A stretch of DNA of 64,000 nucleotides from Rhodanobacter panaciterrae (lineage in GTDB: Bacteria; Pseudomonadota; Gammaproteobacteria; Xanthomonadales; Rhodanobacteraceae). The stretch is taken from the NCBI RefSeq assembly GCF_014651895.1, contig NZ_BMXT01000001.1, forward strand, positions 1,364,001 through 1,428,000, given 5' to 3'. Shown piece after piece: positions 40,820 to 50,082 of the stretch; position 1 is the stretch's first letter; every line of letters begins with the position of its first letter. The position numbers and the translations under genes are program-made. The notes below the pieces were generated by a model. That model saw nothing but the letters and a program-made list of their open reading frames with translations. It ran no database searches and was not told the DNA's origin.

Positions 40820-41782
40820 TTATGGACCAACGTTGAGATTGGCCTGGACGTTCACGCTCTGCTGGATCAGTGAGCCGACGCCACTGTTCTGCGCCATGAC
40901 CGTAACGCCGGCGGCTGCCGCAGCTGCACCTGACATGTTGTTGGACATGTCGAACGTGCCCGCATTCACCGAGTTCGATCCACCGGCGCCACCGGAACCA
41001 CCGGCTCCGGCGATACCTTCGCCACCCGTAGCGGAAGCACCGCTGCCGCCAGCTCCACCCATGCCACCGGTGCTGTCAGCTGCACCACTGCTGCCACCCG
41101 TCGAGGTCGCCGCGCCGCTGCTTGCGGTTGCCGAACCGCTGGTGCCTGCTCCGCCAGCCCACGCACCACCAGTTCCGCCGGTCGCCGTTGCCATGCTGGA
41201 GCCGCGTGAGCGGGCATGCGCGTTACCGTAGTTGTCGCCGCTGCTGTCGCCACCGGCTGCTGCACTGAGTGCGCCGACCTGGCCGCTATCGGCGCCTGAT
41301 CCACCGGCATAGCCGCTGTGCGAATGGGCACTTCCACCGTCACCACCGGATCCGCCACGACCACCATTGGCATTGCCGCCGGATCCGCCACCACCGGATC
41401 CGCCACGACCACCATTGGCATTACCCCAATTGCTGGCGACATTGCCGATGTCGTGTGCACGGATGTCGGTCACGGTGCCATCGAGCCGGCTGATCGCGAC
41501 AGCCCGGCTGCTGTTGAACGAAGACGCGATCGAGGATGTGGCCGTTCCGCCATTGTTGGCGGCCGAACTGCCCTGTCCGTTGGCATAGGCGTCGCCATTG
41601 TTGTTGCGTTGACTCGAATGCGTTGAGCTGTTCGAGTGCGTCGAGCTGTCACTGGTCTGCACTGCAATGGAGTGTCTCTGGGCAGAGGGTCCAGCTCCGC
41701 CAGTCTGCGTGTCATCTGCCAAGGCCGGAAGAGTAAGTCCCAAGCCAACACATATCGCTGTTAAAAGTAGAGTCTTTCGCAT
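40820..41782 (-). CDS. Secreted Gly/Ser/Ala-rich protein, candidate fibre subunit
   Basis: A protein of 320 residues from ATG 41782, with AGGAGA upstream. The signal peptide is MRKTLLLTAICVGLGLTLPALA. The mature part is very rich in Gly, Ser, Ala, Asn and Thr. It starts Ser/His/Asn-rich, then has runs such as GGSGGGGSGG and many GG-rich blocks. The C-terminal 40 residues return to VTVMAQNSGVGSLIQQSVNVQ, related to the ends of the next genes. It is the first gene of the operon. The composition suits a silk- or amyloid-like polymer. It lacks the FapC sequence repeats I would expect, so the fibre may be of a different type. Confidence 0.65.
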   Translation of the reverse strand: MRKTLLLTAICVGLGLTLPALADDTQTGGAGPSAQRHSIAVQTSDSSTHSNSSTHSSQRNNNGDAYANGQGSSAANNGGTATSSIASSFNSSRAVAISRLDGTVTDIRAHDIGNVASNWGNANGGRGGSGGGGSGGNANGGRGGSGGDGGSAHSHSGYAGGSGADSGQVGALSAAAGGDSSGDNYGNAHARSRGSSMATATGGTGGAWAGGAGTSGSATASSGAATSTGGSSGAADSTGGMGGAGGSGASATGGEGIAGAGGSGGAGGSNSVNAGTFDMSNNMSGAAAAAAGVTVMAQNSGVGSLIQQSVNVQANLNVGP

Positions 41783-42163
41783 GTTTGTTCTCCTGGAACG
41801 ATGCGGTGACCCCCCTGTTTGGTCTTTGCCGTAAGGCAAGCAGCTACAGCAATCTTCGCGCCAGCATCGAGAGTTTTTTTCGCTCGCTGTCTATCTGCTG
41901 AAAATTCAATGCATTGGAAAATCCGATAGACAGACATGCGCGACACAAGCCGCATGGCGAAGAGTGGAAACTGCGTCAGCTCCGCAACATGCCGACCTGT
42001 CGCAATCCGCACAACCGACGCGGTAGCGGAGGGATCCGGTGCAGATGCCGGCCCTGCCGCGCTTTGCTGCTACATGTAACAAAAATGATACAGCTGCGTG
42101 GTCGCGTGAACGGCTTGCATCATTCGTGAGGTTTCCCACCACTGATTCGGTCATTTTCCAGGC
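41783..42163. promoter_or_regulatory. Upstream region of the fap-like operon
   Basis: About 380 bases without a gene. It must carry the operon promoter. The arms CTGTCTATC (41887-41895) and GATAGACAG (41925-41933) form a perfect 9-bp inverted repeat around a central palindrome CAATGCATTG (41907-41916). These are candidate operator sites about 105-150 bases upstream of the first ATG. Confidence 0.5.
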
Positions 42164-42192
42164 AAAAAGAAGGGAGCCTTGCGGCTCCCTTC
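42164..42192 (-). terminator. Rho-independent terminator of prpC
   Basis: Stem GAAGGGAGCC/GGCTCCCTTC with a T run on the minus strand (42164-42168), 22 bases after the stop. Confidence 0.9.
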
Positions 42193-42213
42193 TCCTGTCA
42201 ATGCAGCCTTTCC

Positions 42214-43365
42214 TCAGCGCTTGTCGATCGGCACGTACGCCTGGTCTTCCGGCCCCATGTAGTTCGCGCTGGGGCGGATGATCTTGCCGTCCTCACGCTG
42301 CTCGATCACATGCGCGCTCCAACCGGAGGTGCGCGCGATCACGAACAGCGGCGTGAACATCGCAGTCGGCACGCCCATCATGTGGTACGCGCTGGCGGAG
42401 AACCAGTCGAGGTTCGGGAACATCTTCTTGACCTCGCCCATCACCTTCTCGATCCGCTCGGACACCTCGAACAAGGTCGGGTTGCCGCCATCGGTGCACA
42501 GCTTGCGCGAGATCTCCTTGATGATCTCGTTGCGCGGGTCGGACACTGTATACACCGGGTGGCCGAAGCCGATGATGATTTCCTTGCGCTCGACGCGGGC
42601 GCGGATATCGGCCTCCGCTTCATTGGCGCTGCGGTAGCGCGCGATGATTTCCATCGCCACCTCGTTCGCCCCGCCGTGCTTCGGACCACGCAACGCGCCG
42701 ATCGCGCCAGTGAGCGCCGAGTACATGTCCGAGCCGGTGCCGGCGATCACGCGCGCGGCGAACGTCGAGGCATTGAACTCATGCTCGGCGTACAGCACCA
42801 GCGACTTGTCCAGCGCATGCGCATGCAGTTCGCTCGGCTTCTTGCCGTGCAGCAGGTGCAGGAAGTGCGCGGCGATCGACTCGTCGTCGGTCTGCGTCTC
42901 GATGCGCTTGCCGTTGTGGCTGAAGTGGTACCAGTACAGCAGCATCGAACCGAAGCTGGCCATCAGGCGATCGGCGATCTCGCGCGCACCGGTGACGTTG
43001 TGGTCGTCCTTTTCCGGCAACACGGTGCCAAGTACCGAGCAACCGGTGCGCATCACGTCCATCGGATGCGTCGCCGCCGGCAACAGCTCCAGCGCAGCCT
43101 TGACCGGCGCCGGCAGGCCGCGCAGGCGCTTCAGCCGCGCGCGATAGTTGTTGAGCTCGGTCCAGTTCGGCAGCACGCCGTGCACCAGCAGATAGGCCAC
43201 TTCCTCGAAGCAACCCTTGGCGGCCAGGTCGTGGATGTCGTAGCCGCGGTAATGCAGGTCGTTGCCGCTGCGGCCGACCGTGCACAGCGCGGTGTTGCCT
43301 GCGGCCACACCGGACAGCGCGACGGATTTCTTGGCCTTGGGCAGCGTTTGCGTGGTTTCGCTCAT
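42214..43365 (-). CDS. prpC: 2-methylcitrate synthase
   Basis: A protein of 383 residues from ATG 43365 ([31 protein letters not shown]), with GAGG nine bases upstream. It is of the short citrate synthase type, with [40 protein letters not shown] (catalytic His) and [13 protein letters not shown]. The start and length match PrpC rather than the longer GltA. It condenses propionyl-CoA with oxaloacetate. It lies 69 bases after prpB and is co-transcribed with it. It is the last gene of this two-gene block. Confidence 0.95.
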   Translation of the reverse strand: MSETTQTLPKAKKSVALSGVAAGNTALCTVGRSGNDLHYRGYDIHDLAAKGCFEEVAYLLVHGVLPNWTELNNYRARLKRLRGLPAPVKAALELLPAATHPMDVMRTGCSVLGTVLPEKDDHNVTGAREIADRLMASFGSMLLYWYHFSHNGKRIETQTDDESIAAHFLHLLHGKKPSELHAHALDKSLVLYAEHEFNASTFAARVIAGTGSDMYSALTGAIGALRGPKHGGANEVAMEIIARYRSANEAEADIRARVERKEIIIGFGHPVYTVSDPRNEIIKEISRKLCTDGGNPTLFEVSERIEKVMGEVKKMFPNLDWFSASAYHMMGVPTAMFTPLFVIARTSGWSAHVIEQREDGKIIRPSANYMGPEDQAYVPIDKR

Positions 43366-43434
43366 GGATGGAACCTCAATCAATGAAGATGCGCCGGCAC
43401 GCCGGCGCAGTCAGGGAAGGAACGCGTCAGTCAA

Positions 43435-44325
43435 TCAGTCGGATTTGCCACCGGCAAACAATTCGTCGAGCTTGCGCTCGTAGGCGTGGTAGCCGAGGTA
43501 GTCGTACAACTCCTCGCGCGTCTGCATGGTCGGCACGGCTGCCTTCTGCGTGCCGTCGCGGCGCACCGTCTCGTAGAAATTCAGCGCCGCCTTGTTCATC
43601 GCCCGATACGCGCCGCAGCAGTACAGGATGATGTCGACGTTCGCGCTGGCCAGCTCCTCGCGGGTGAACAGCGGGGTCTGGCCGAACTCGGTGATGTTGG
43701 CGAGGATCGGCACCTTCACCGCCGCCTTGAACTGGCGATACTGCTCCAGCGTGTAGATCGCTTCCGGAAAGATCATGTCGGCGCCCGCCTCGACGCAGGC
43801 CTGCGCCCGTTCGATCGCCGACTCCAGACCTTCCACCGCGATCGAATCGGTACGCGCCATGATCACGAACTGCTCGTCGCTGCGCGCATCGACTGCAGCC
43901 TTGACCCGATCGACCATCTCGTCCTTCGACACAATCGCCTTGCCGGGACGATGACCACAGCGCTTGGCGGCAACCTGGTCCTCGATATGCATCGCGCCGG
44001 CACCTGCCTTGATCATCGAGCGCACGGTGCGGGCGATGTTGAACGCACCACCCCAGCCGGTATCCACGTCGACCAGCAACGGCAGATCACAGACTTCGGT
44101 GATGCGGCGGATGTCGGTGAGTACGTCTTCCATCGTGCTGATGCCCAGATCCGGCATGCCCAACGAGTTGGCGGCAACGCCGCCGCCGGACAGGTAGATC
44201 GCCTTGAAGCCGCTGCGCTGGGCCATGCGGGCAGCGTAGGCGGTGATCGCGCCGACGACCTGCAGCGGCTGTTCCTCGGCAACGGCAGCGCGGAAGCGCG
44301 CGCCGGGGGATGCTGGCTGTGTCAT
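43435..44325 (-). CDS. prpB: 2-methylisocitrate lyase
   Basis: A protein of 296 residues. The ICL/PEPM motif KRCGHRPGK sits at 121-129 with the catalytic Cys123. Other blocks are [35 protein letters not shown] and [11 protein letters not shown]. It splits 2-methylisocitrate into pyruvate and succinate, the last step of the methylcitrate cycle. It is first in the prpB-prpC pair and divergent from ahpC. No PrpR-type regulator gene is present next to it, which differs from enterobacteria. Confidence 0.97.
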   Translation of the reverse strand: MTQPASPGARFRAAVAEEQPLQVVGAITAYAARMAQRSGFKAIYLSGGGVAANSLGMPDLGISTMEDVLTDIRRITEVCDLPLLVDVDTGWGGAFNIARTVRSMIKAGAGAMHIEDQVAAKRCGHRPGKAIVSKDEMVDRVKAAVDARSDEQFVIMARTDSIAVEGLESAIERAQACVEAGADMIFPEAIYTLEQYRQFKAAVKVPILANITEFGQTPLFTREELASANVDIILYCCGAYRAMNKAALNFYETVRRDGTQKAAVPTMQTREELYDYLGYHAYERKLDELFAGGKSD

Positions 44326-44627
44326 GTCACCTCCGTAAAACGGTCATTTTAGCGCAGTGCGACGTGCACGCCGCATACGACCATAGGGCGATCACCGAAG
44401 CAGCGCTCCACAGATACGAGCGCACGCACATTCTCGATGACAATACACATGCTCCGGAACAGCTCGATGCATACGACACCCGACTCGGGCAGCAGGCTTG
44501 ATGCCATCGGACCTAATCCATTTTGATAGTCACTGACAATCGAATCAATGCCAACAATCAATTAGATTAATCGACTGAAACCCCATATCCTCACACTTCA
44601 CTTTCAACCACCACGGGAAAACCCACG
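44326..44627. promoter_or_regulatory. Divergent promoter region of prpB and ahpC, with an OxyR-like site
   Basis: The 300-base gap has no gene. At 44526-44562 four tetramers recur with the 11-base spacing of OxyR sites: ATAG-N7-CAAT-N7-ATGC-N7-CAAT, against consensus ATAG-N7-CTAT-N7-ATAG-N7-CTAT. An AT-rich stretch follows (TTAGATTAAT), a fair -10 zone about 60 bases before the ahpC ATG. Confidence 0.5.
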
Positions 44628-45191
44628 ATGTCGCTGATCAACACCGAAATCAAACCGTTCAAGGCGCAGGCGCTCAAGAGCGGTCAGTTCATTGAAGTTT
44701 CCGATGCCGACCTGAAGGGCAAGTGGTCCGTCGTGTTTTTCTACCCGGCCGACTTCACCTTCGTCTGCCCGACCGAGCTTGAGGACCTGGCTGACAACTA
44801 CGCCGAGTTCCAGAAGCTGGGCGTCGAGATCTACTCGGTTTCCACCGATACCCATTTCGCCCACAAGGCGTGGCACGACACCTCGGACGCGGTGAAGAAG
44901 ATCAACTACACCATGGTTGGCGATCCGACCGGCACGATCAGCCGCAACTTCGGCGTGATGATCGAAGAAGCTGGTCTGGCCGATCGCGGCACCTTCGTGA
45001 TCGATCCGTCCGGCAAGATCCAGATCGTCGAGATCACTGCCGGTGGCATCGGCCGTGACGCCAACGAGCTGCTGCGCAAGGTCAAGGCCGCGCAGTACGT
45101 CGCCGCCCATCCGGGCGAAGTCTGCCCGGCCAAGTGGAAGGAAGGCGAGAAGACCCTCGCGCCGTCGCTGGACCTGGTCGGCAAGATCTAA
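44628..45191 (+). CDS. ahpC: Alkyl hydroperoxide reductase subunit C (peroxiredoxin)
   Basis: A protein of 187 residues. It is a typical two-Cys peroxiredoxin: the peroxidatic Cys47 is in FVCPTE and the resolving Cys166 is in EVCPAKW, with GGIGRDANE and FFYPADFTF conserved. It reduces H2O2, organic peroxides and peroxynitrite in the cytoplasm, and AhpF re-reduces it. The ahpF gene follows after 140 bases. The leader contains an OxyR-like site, fitting induction by peroxide. Confidence 0.98.
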   Translation: MSLINTEIKPFKAQALKSGQFIEVSDADLKGKWSVVFFYPADFTFVCPTELEDLADNYAEFQKLGVEIYSVSTDTHFAHKAWHDTSDAVKKINYTMVGDPTGTISRNFGVMIEEAGLADRGTFVIDPSGKIQIVEITAGGIGRDANELLRKVKAAQYVAAHPGEVCPAKWKEGEKTLAPSLDLVGKI

Positions 45192-45331
45192 GCCGTACCG
45201 CGCACCATGCGCCACGGACCCGGAGTTCTTCCGGGTCCGAACTACCGAAACACAGCGCAACGTCGACGCCCGGCCCCGTCCGGGTGCTCGCCAGGCGCAC
45301 CCTGAAGAAACCCATCGACGGAGCTACGCCC

Positions 45332-46927
45332 ATGTTGGATGCCAATCTCACCACCCAGTTGAAGACCTATCTCGAAAAGGTCACGCAGCCGATCGAGATC
45401 GTTGCGTCCCTCGACGACAGTGCCAAATCTCTCGAACTGAACGAGCTGCTCGGCGAGATCGCCGCGCTGTCCGAACGGATCAGCCTGGTGCGCCGCGATG
45501 ACAACGAGCGCAAGCCGTCCTTCGCGATCAACCGCGTTGGCAGCGATATTGGCGTGCGCTTCGCCGGCATTCCGATGGGTCATGAATTCACCTCGCTTGT
45601 GCTCGCCCTGCTGCAAGTCGGTGGACATCCATCCAAGACCGCCGCGGATGTGATCGAGCAAGTGAAAAATCTCGACGGGAGCTATCGCTTCGAAACCTAT
45701 TTCTCGCTGTCCTGCCAGAACTGCCCGGACGTGGTGCAGGCGCTGAACCTGATGAGCATGCTGAATCCGAAGATCCAGCATGTCGCCATCGACGGCGCGC
45801 TGTACCAGGACGAGGTCGATGCACGCCAGATCATGTCGGTGCCGACTGTCTACCTCAACGGCGAAGTGTTCGACCAGGGCCGTATGAGCCTGGAGCAGAT
45901 CCTGGCCAAGCTCGACACCAGCGCCGCCCAGCGCGAAGCCGAGAAACTCCAGACCAAGGATGGATTCGACGTGCTCGTTGTCGGCGGCGGTCCGGCCGGC
46001 TCGGCCGCGGCGATCTATGCCGCGCGCAAGGGCATCCGCACCGGCGTGGCGGCCGAGCGTTTCGGCGGCCAGGTGCTGGACACCATGGCGATCGAGAACT
46101 TCGTCTCCGTCTCGCATACCGAAGGCCCGAAGCTGGCCACCGCGCTGGAGCAGCACGTCAAGGATTACGACGTCGATGTCATGAATTTGCAGCGTGCCGA
46201 GAAGCTGCTGCCGGCGACGGAAGCCGGTGGCCTGATCGAAATACAGCTCGCCAACGGCGCCACGCTGAAGTCGAAGACCGTGATCCTGTCCACTGGCGCA
46301 CGCTGGCGGCAGATGAACGTGCCCGGTGAAGACGAGTACCGCAACAAGGGCGTGGCCTACTGCCCGCATTGCGACGGCCCGCTGTTCAAGGGCAAGCGTG
46401 TAGCGGTGATCGGCGGCGGCAACTCCGGCGTCGAGGCGGCGATCGACCTGGCCGGCATCACCAGCCATGTCACCCTCGTCGAATTCGATAGCAAGCTGCG
46501 TGCGGACGAAGTCCTGCAGCGCAAGCTGCGGAGCTTGCCCAACGTCGACATCATCGTCAGCGCGCAGAGCACCGAAGTGCTGGGTGATGGCCAGAAGGTC
46601 AGCGGCCTTGTCTACAAGGATCGCGTCGATGGCGTCATGCACAGCGTCGAGCTGGAAGGCATCTTCGTGCAGATCGGCCTGCTGCCGAATACCGAATGGC
46701 TGAAGGGCACACTGGAACTGTCGCCCCGCGGCGAGATCGTCATCGACGAGCGTGGCCGGACCTCGCTGCCCGGCGTGTTCGCCGCCGGCGACGCCACCAC
46801 GGTGCCGTACAAGCAGATCGTCATCGCGATGGGTGCCGGTTCCACCGCCGCGCTGAGCGCGTTCGACCATCTGATCCGCAGCCCGCTTCCGGTCGCGGAG
46901 ACGGAAAAAGAAGCAGTCGCTGCTTGA
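45332..46927 (+). CDS. ahpF: Alkyl hydroperoxide reductase subunit F
   Basis: A protein of 531 residues from ATG 45332 ([17 protein letters not shown]), with GGAG about ten bases upstream. The N-terminal double thioredoxin domain has the CQNC pair (Cys128, Cys131). The FAD/NAD part starts [17 protein letters not shown], with the second redox pair CPHC (Cys344, Cys347) and the NADH site [13 protein letters not shown]. It passes electrons from NADH through FAD and both pairs to AhpC. Length and domain order match E. coli AhpF (521). It ends at a terminator. Confidence 0.97.
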   Translation: MLDANLTTQLKTYLEKVTQPIEIVASLDDSAKSLELNELLGEIAALSERISLVRRDDNERKPSFAINRVGSDIGVRFAGIPMGHEFTSLVLALLQVGGHPSKTAADVIEQVKNLDGSYRFETYFSLSCQNCPDVVQALNLMSMLNPKIQHVAIDGALYQDEVDARQIMSVPTVYLNGEVFDQGRMSLEQILAKLDTSAAQREAEKLQTKDGFDVLVVGGGPAGSAAAIYAARKGIRTGVAAERFGGQVLDTMAIENFVSVSHTEGPKLATALEQHVKDYDVDVMNLQRAEKLLPATEAGGLIEIQLANGATLKSKTVILSTGARWRQMNVPGEDEYRNKGVAYCPHCDGPLFKGKRVAVIGGGNSGVEAAIDLAGITSHVTLVEFDSKLRADEVLQRKLRSLPNVDIIVSAQSTEVLGDGQKVSGLVYKDRVDGVMHSVELEGIFVQIGLLPNTEWLKGTLELSPRGEIVIDERGRTSLPGVFAAGDATTVPYKQIVIAMGAGSTAALSAFDHLIRSPLPVAETEKEAVAA

Positions 46928-46942
46928 TCGTGTAAGCAGGAA

Positions 46943-46972
46943 CAAACGGGACGGCAGAAGCCGTCCCGTTTG
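46943..46972 (+). terminator. Terminator between ahpF and convergent prpE
   Basis: CAAACGGGACGGC/GCCGTCCCGTTTG with loop AGAA, a 13-bp stem, between ends at 46927 and 46985; works for both strands. Confidence 0.85.
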
Positions 46973-46984
46973 CGTTGATCGCCC

Positions 46985-48880
46985 TCAACTGCCCAGATCG
47001 GGTCCAAGCTCCAACGCACGACGGATATCGTCCAGTGCGCCCGGATCATCCAACGTGGACAGATCACCCGGATCGCGTTGCTCCGCCAGCGCCTGCAGCG
47101 ATCGGCGCAGCAGCTTGCCGGAACGTGTCTTCGGCAAGGCATTCACCACGTAGACGCGTGACGGCTTCGCCACGCCACCGAGCTGCTCGACCACGCGCTG
47201 CTGCATTGCCAGCGCCATCGCACCCGCCCCGACTCCCGCATCCTGCTTGAGCGTGGCGAACACGATCGGCACCTGCCCTTTTAGTTCGTCACGCACGCCG
47301 ACCACCGCCGCCTCGGCCACGGCCGGATGGCTGGCCACCGCCTCCTCGATCTCGCGTGTACCCAACCGATGGCCAGCCACGTTGATCACATCGTCAGTAC
47401 GGCCAAGGATGAACGTATAGCCGTCCTCGTCGCGGATCGCCCAGTCCAGCGAGCTGTACAACAACTCCCTGAAGTGGCTGAAGTAGCTGTGCACGTAGCG
47501 GTCGTCGTCACGCCAGATCGTGCTGAGGCAACCCGGCGGCAACGGCGGTTGCAGCACCAGTACGCCCTTGGTACCGGCGGGTACTTCCTTGCCGGTGTTC
47601 TCGTCGATCACCTTCATCTTGTAGCCCGGCGCGGGCAACCCGGGCGAACCAAACTTTACGGCCTTCAACTCCAGCCCCGGCATCAGCGTGATCGCCGGCC
47701 AGCCGGTTTCGGTCTGCCAGTAGTTGTCGATCACCGGCACGCCGAGCGCATCGGTGATCCACTGTGCGGTCGGTTCGTCCAGTGGCTCGCCGGCGAGGAA
47801 CAGCCACTTCAGGTTCGACAGGTCATATTTCTTCAGCCAGCTCTCGTCCTGCTTCTTCAGCACGCGGATCGCGGTGGGCGAGGAGAACATGGTGCGCACG
47901 CCGTAACGCTCGCACAGCTGCCACCAGATGCCCGGGTCCGGCCGCGTCGGCATGCCTTCGTACAGCAGCGAAGTGGCGCCGCCGATCAGCGGGCCATAGA
48001 CGTTGTAGGAATGCCCCACCGCCCAACCGACGTCCGAAGTGGAGAACATCGCTTGCCCTGGCGCGATGTCGAACACCGTGCGGATCGACAACGCCATCGC
48101 CACCGCGTAGCCGCCCACGTCACGCTGCACGCCTTTCGGCTTGCCGGTGGTGCCGGAGGTGTACAGCAGGTAGCTCGGCTCGTTCGACTCCAGCCAGATC
48201 ACCGGCACTTCGACGCCTTCGTGCGCCCGGCGCAGTTCGGCGTAGTCGAAGTCGCGTCCCGCCACACGGGTCATCTGCGGATCGAGTCCGCGGTCGACGA
48301 TCAGTACCTGCGGCGGCGGTGCCGAGGCCTCGTTCAATGCCGCATCCACCAGTGGCTTGTACGGAATCACCTTGCCGCCGCGCATGCCGGCATCGGCGGC
48401 GATCAGCAGCTTCGGCTGCGCGTCGTCGATGCGCAGCGCCAGGTTGTGCGCGGCAAAGCCGCCGAACACCACCGAGTGGATCGCGCCGATCCGCGCGCAG
48501 GCCAGCATCGCGAACACGGCCTCGGCCATGTTCGGCAGATAGATCACCACCCGATCGCCCTTGCCCACCCCCAGCGACCGCAACACGGCGGCAAACGCAT
48601 TCACCTCCCAGTACAGCTCCCGATAAGTGAACTCGCGGGTGACATCCGTTTCGCTGGAAATCGCCACCAGCGCCAGCTGTTCGGCACGATCGGCCAGATG
48701 CCTATCGACCGCGTTGTAGCAGAGGTTGGTAGTGCCGCCGACGAACCAGCGCCGGAACGGCAGATTCGACTGGTCGAGGATCTGCTGCGGTGGCGTATCC
48801 CAATGGATCAGCCGCGCCTGCTCGGCCCAGAACTGCTCCGGCTGCTCGATCGACTGCCGGTAGAAATCCTCGTATTGCAT
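46985..48880 (-). CDS. prpE: Propionate--CoA ligase
   Basis: A protein of 631 residues starting MQYEDFYRQSIEQPEQFW. It is an AMP-forming acyl-CoA synthetase: SGTTGKPKGVQRDVGGYA, DVGWAVGHSYNVYGPLI and DNYWQTETGWP. A C-terminal lysine block, KTRSGKLLRR, is regulated by acetylation in relatives. The GWAVGHSYNVYGPL and VQRDVGG pattern fits PrpE rather than Acs. It activates propionate for the PrpC/D/B cycle. It is on the same strand as prpD, prpB and prpC but separated by ahpCF. Confidence 0.93.
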   Translation of the reverse strand: MQYEDFYRQSIEQPEQFWAEQARLIHWDTPPQQILDQSNLPFRRWFVGGTTNLCYNAVDRHLADRAEQLALVAISSETDVTREFTYRELYWEVNAFAAVLRSLGVGKGDRVVIYLPNMAEAVFAMLACARIGAIHSVVFGGFAAHNLALRIDDAQPKLLIAADAGMRGGKVIPYKPLVDAALNEASAPPPQVLIVDRGLDPQMTRVAGRDFDYAELRRAHEGVEVPVIWLESNEPSYLLYTSGTTGKPKGVQRDVGGYAVAMALSIRTVFDIAPGQAMFSTSDVGWAVGHSYNVYGPLIGGATSLLYEGMPTRPDPGIWWQLCERYGVRTMFSSPTAIRVLKKQDESWLKKYDLSNLKWLFLAGEPLDEPTAQWITDALGVPVIDNYWQTETGWPAITLMPGLELKAVKFGSPGLPAPGYKMKVIDENTGKEVPAGTKGVLVLQPPLPPGCLSTIWRDDDRYVHSYFSHFRELLYSSLDWAIRDEDGYTFILGRTDDVINVAGHRLGTREIEEAVASHPAVAEAAVVGVRDELKGQVPIVFATLKQDAGVGAGAMALAMQQRVVEQLGGVAKPSRVYVVNALPKTRSGKLLRRSLQALAEQRDPGDLSTLDDPGALDDIRRALELGPDLGS

Positions 48881-48967
48881 GCTCGCTCCGCCAAGCCTTG
48901 AGACGAACCAAGCCTAGACCGATTCACTGCTGCAAGGCACTCGACTTTCGCCGTATACCCCAACGAA

Positions 48968-48993
48968 AACGGGCCAGCAAAGGCCGGCCCGTT
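48968..48993 (-). terminator. Hairpin after the malate dehydrogenase gene
   Basis: AACGGGCC/GGCCCGTT arms with a ten-base loop. The minus-strand side has a short T run (AACGGGCC ends in A residues on the plus strand). It lies 24 bases past the mdh stop. Confidence 0.65.
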
Positions 48994-49016
48994 CGATCAA
49001 GCAAGATAGGTACTAA

Positions 49017-50003
49017 TTATTTCTTCGCGAACAGGTGCTCGACGCCGGCACGCTCTTCGCGCAGTTCCTTGTCGGTGGCGTCCATGCGGCCGCGCGAGAA
49101 GTCGTTGATCGCCAGACCCTGCACGATCGTGTACTTGCCGTCCTTCACGGTCACCGGATAGCCATAGATCACACCCGGTGCGATGCCGTAGGAACCGTCG
49201 GACGGGATGCCCATCGAGACCCAGTCACCCTCGGCGGTGCCCTGTGCCCAGTAGCGCATGTGGTCGATCGCCGCCGACGCGGCGGATGCTGCCGACGAGG
49301 CGCCGCGCGCCTTGATGATCGCCGCGCCGCGCTGCTGTACGGTTGGGATGAAATCGCTCTCGTACCAGGCCTGGTCGATCAGCGACATCGCAGCCTTGCC
49401 GTTGACAGTGGCGTGGTGGATGTCCGGATACTGGGTCGAGCTGTGGTTGCCCCAGATCGTCATCTTCTTGATGTCGGTGGTGTGCGCACCGGTCTTTTCG
49501 GCCAGCTGCGACAACGCGCGGTTGTGGTCGAGACGGACCATCGCGGTGAAGCAGTTCGGATCCAGATCCGGCGCATTCTGCTGCGCGATCAGCGCATTCG
49601 TATTGGCCGGGTTGCCGACCACCAGCACCTTGACGTCGCGCTTGGCGTGATCGTTCAGTGCCTTGCCCTGCGGGCCGAAGATGGCGCCGTTCGCTTCCAG
49701 CAGATCCTTGCGCTCCATGCCCGGACCGCGCGGACGCGCGCCGACCAGCAACGCATAGTCGACGTCCTTGAACGCCACGTTGAGGTCGTCGGTGGCGACC
49801 ACGCCGGCCAGCGTCGGGAACGCGCAATCGTTGAGTTCCATCACCACACCCTGCAGCGACGGCAGTGCCGGGGTGATTTCCAGCAGGTGCAGGATCACCG
49901 GCTGATCCGGACCCAGCATGTCGCCGGCAGCGATGCGGAACAGCAGCGCATAACCGATCTGGCCGGCAGCGCCGGTAACGGCAACTCGAACGGGGGCTTT
50001 CAT
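49017..50003 (-). CDS. mdh: Malate dehydrogenase (NAD)
   Basis: A protein of 328 residues, starting [31 protein letters not shown] (NAD loop). Substrate and catalytic blocks: [28 protein letters not shown], the proton-relay Asp/His region [20 protein letters not shown] and [12 protein letters not shown]. It belongs to the 325-330 residue LDH-like type common in Xanthomonadales, not the 312-residue E. coli type. It oxidises malate to oxaloacetate in the TCA cycle. GGAGTT precedes the start. Confidence 0.97.
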   Translation of the reverse strand: MKAPVRVAVTGAAGQIGYALLFRIAAGDMLGPDQPVILHLLEITPALPSLQGVVMELNDCAFPTLAGVVATDDLNVAFKDVDYALLVGARPRGPGMERKDLLEANGAIFGPQGKALNDHAKRDVKVLVVGNPANTNALIAQQNAPDLDPNCFTAMVRLDHNRALSQLAEKTGAHTTDIKKMTIWGNHSSTQYPDIHHATVNGKAAMSLIDQAWYESDFIPTVQQRGAAIIKARGASSAASAASAAIDHMRYWAQGTAEGDWVSMGIPSDGSYGIAPGVIYGYPVTVKDGKYTIVQGLAINDFSRGRMDATDKELREERAGVEHLFAKK

Positions 50004-50082
50004 CGTGGCAACTCCATAAGAAATGAGGCGAGGTGGAATAAGACGAGGCCCGCACCCTGCGACGCGGGCCAGAACTAAACGG

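Noticed and set aside
40966-41460. Alternative minus-strand frame of 164 codons within the Gly-rich gene
   Set aside because: It is a Val/Ala/Pro-rich shadow frame inside the Gly-rich coding region; the sense frame has a signal peptide and a good ribosome site.
45242-48901. Long open frames antisense to ahpF and prpE
   Set aside because: Shadow frames of GC-rich genes; both sense products are full-length known enzymes.
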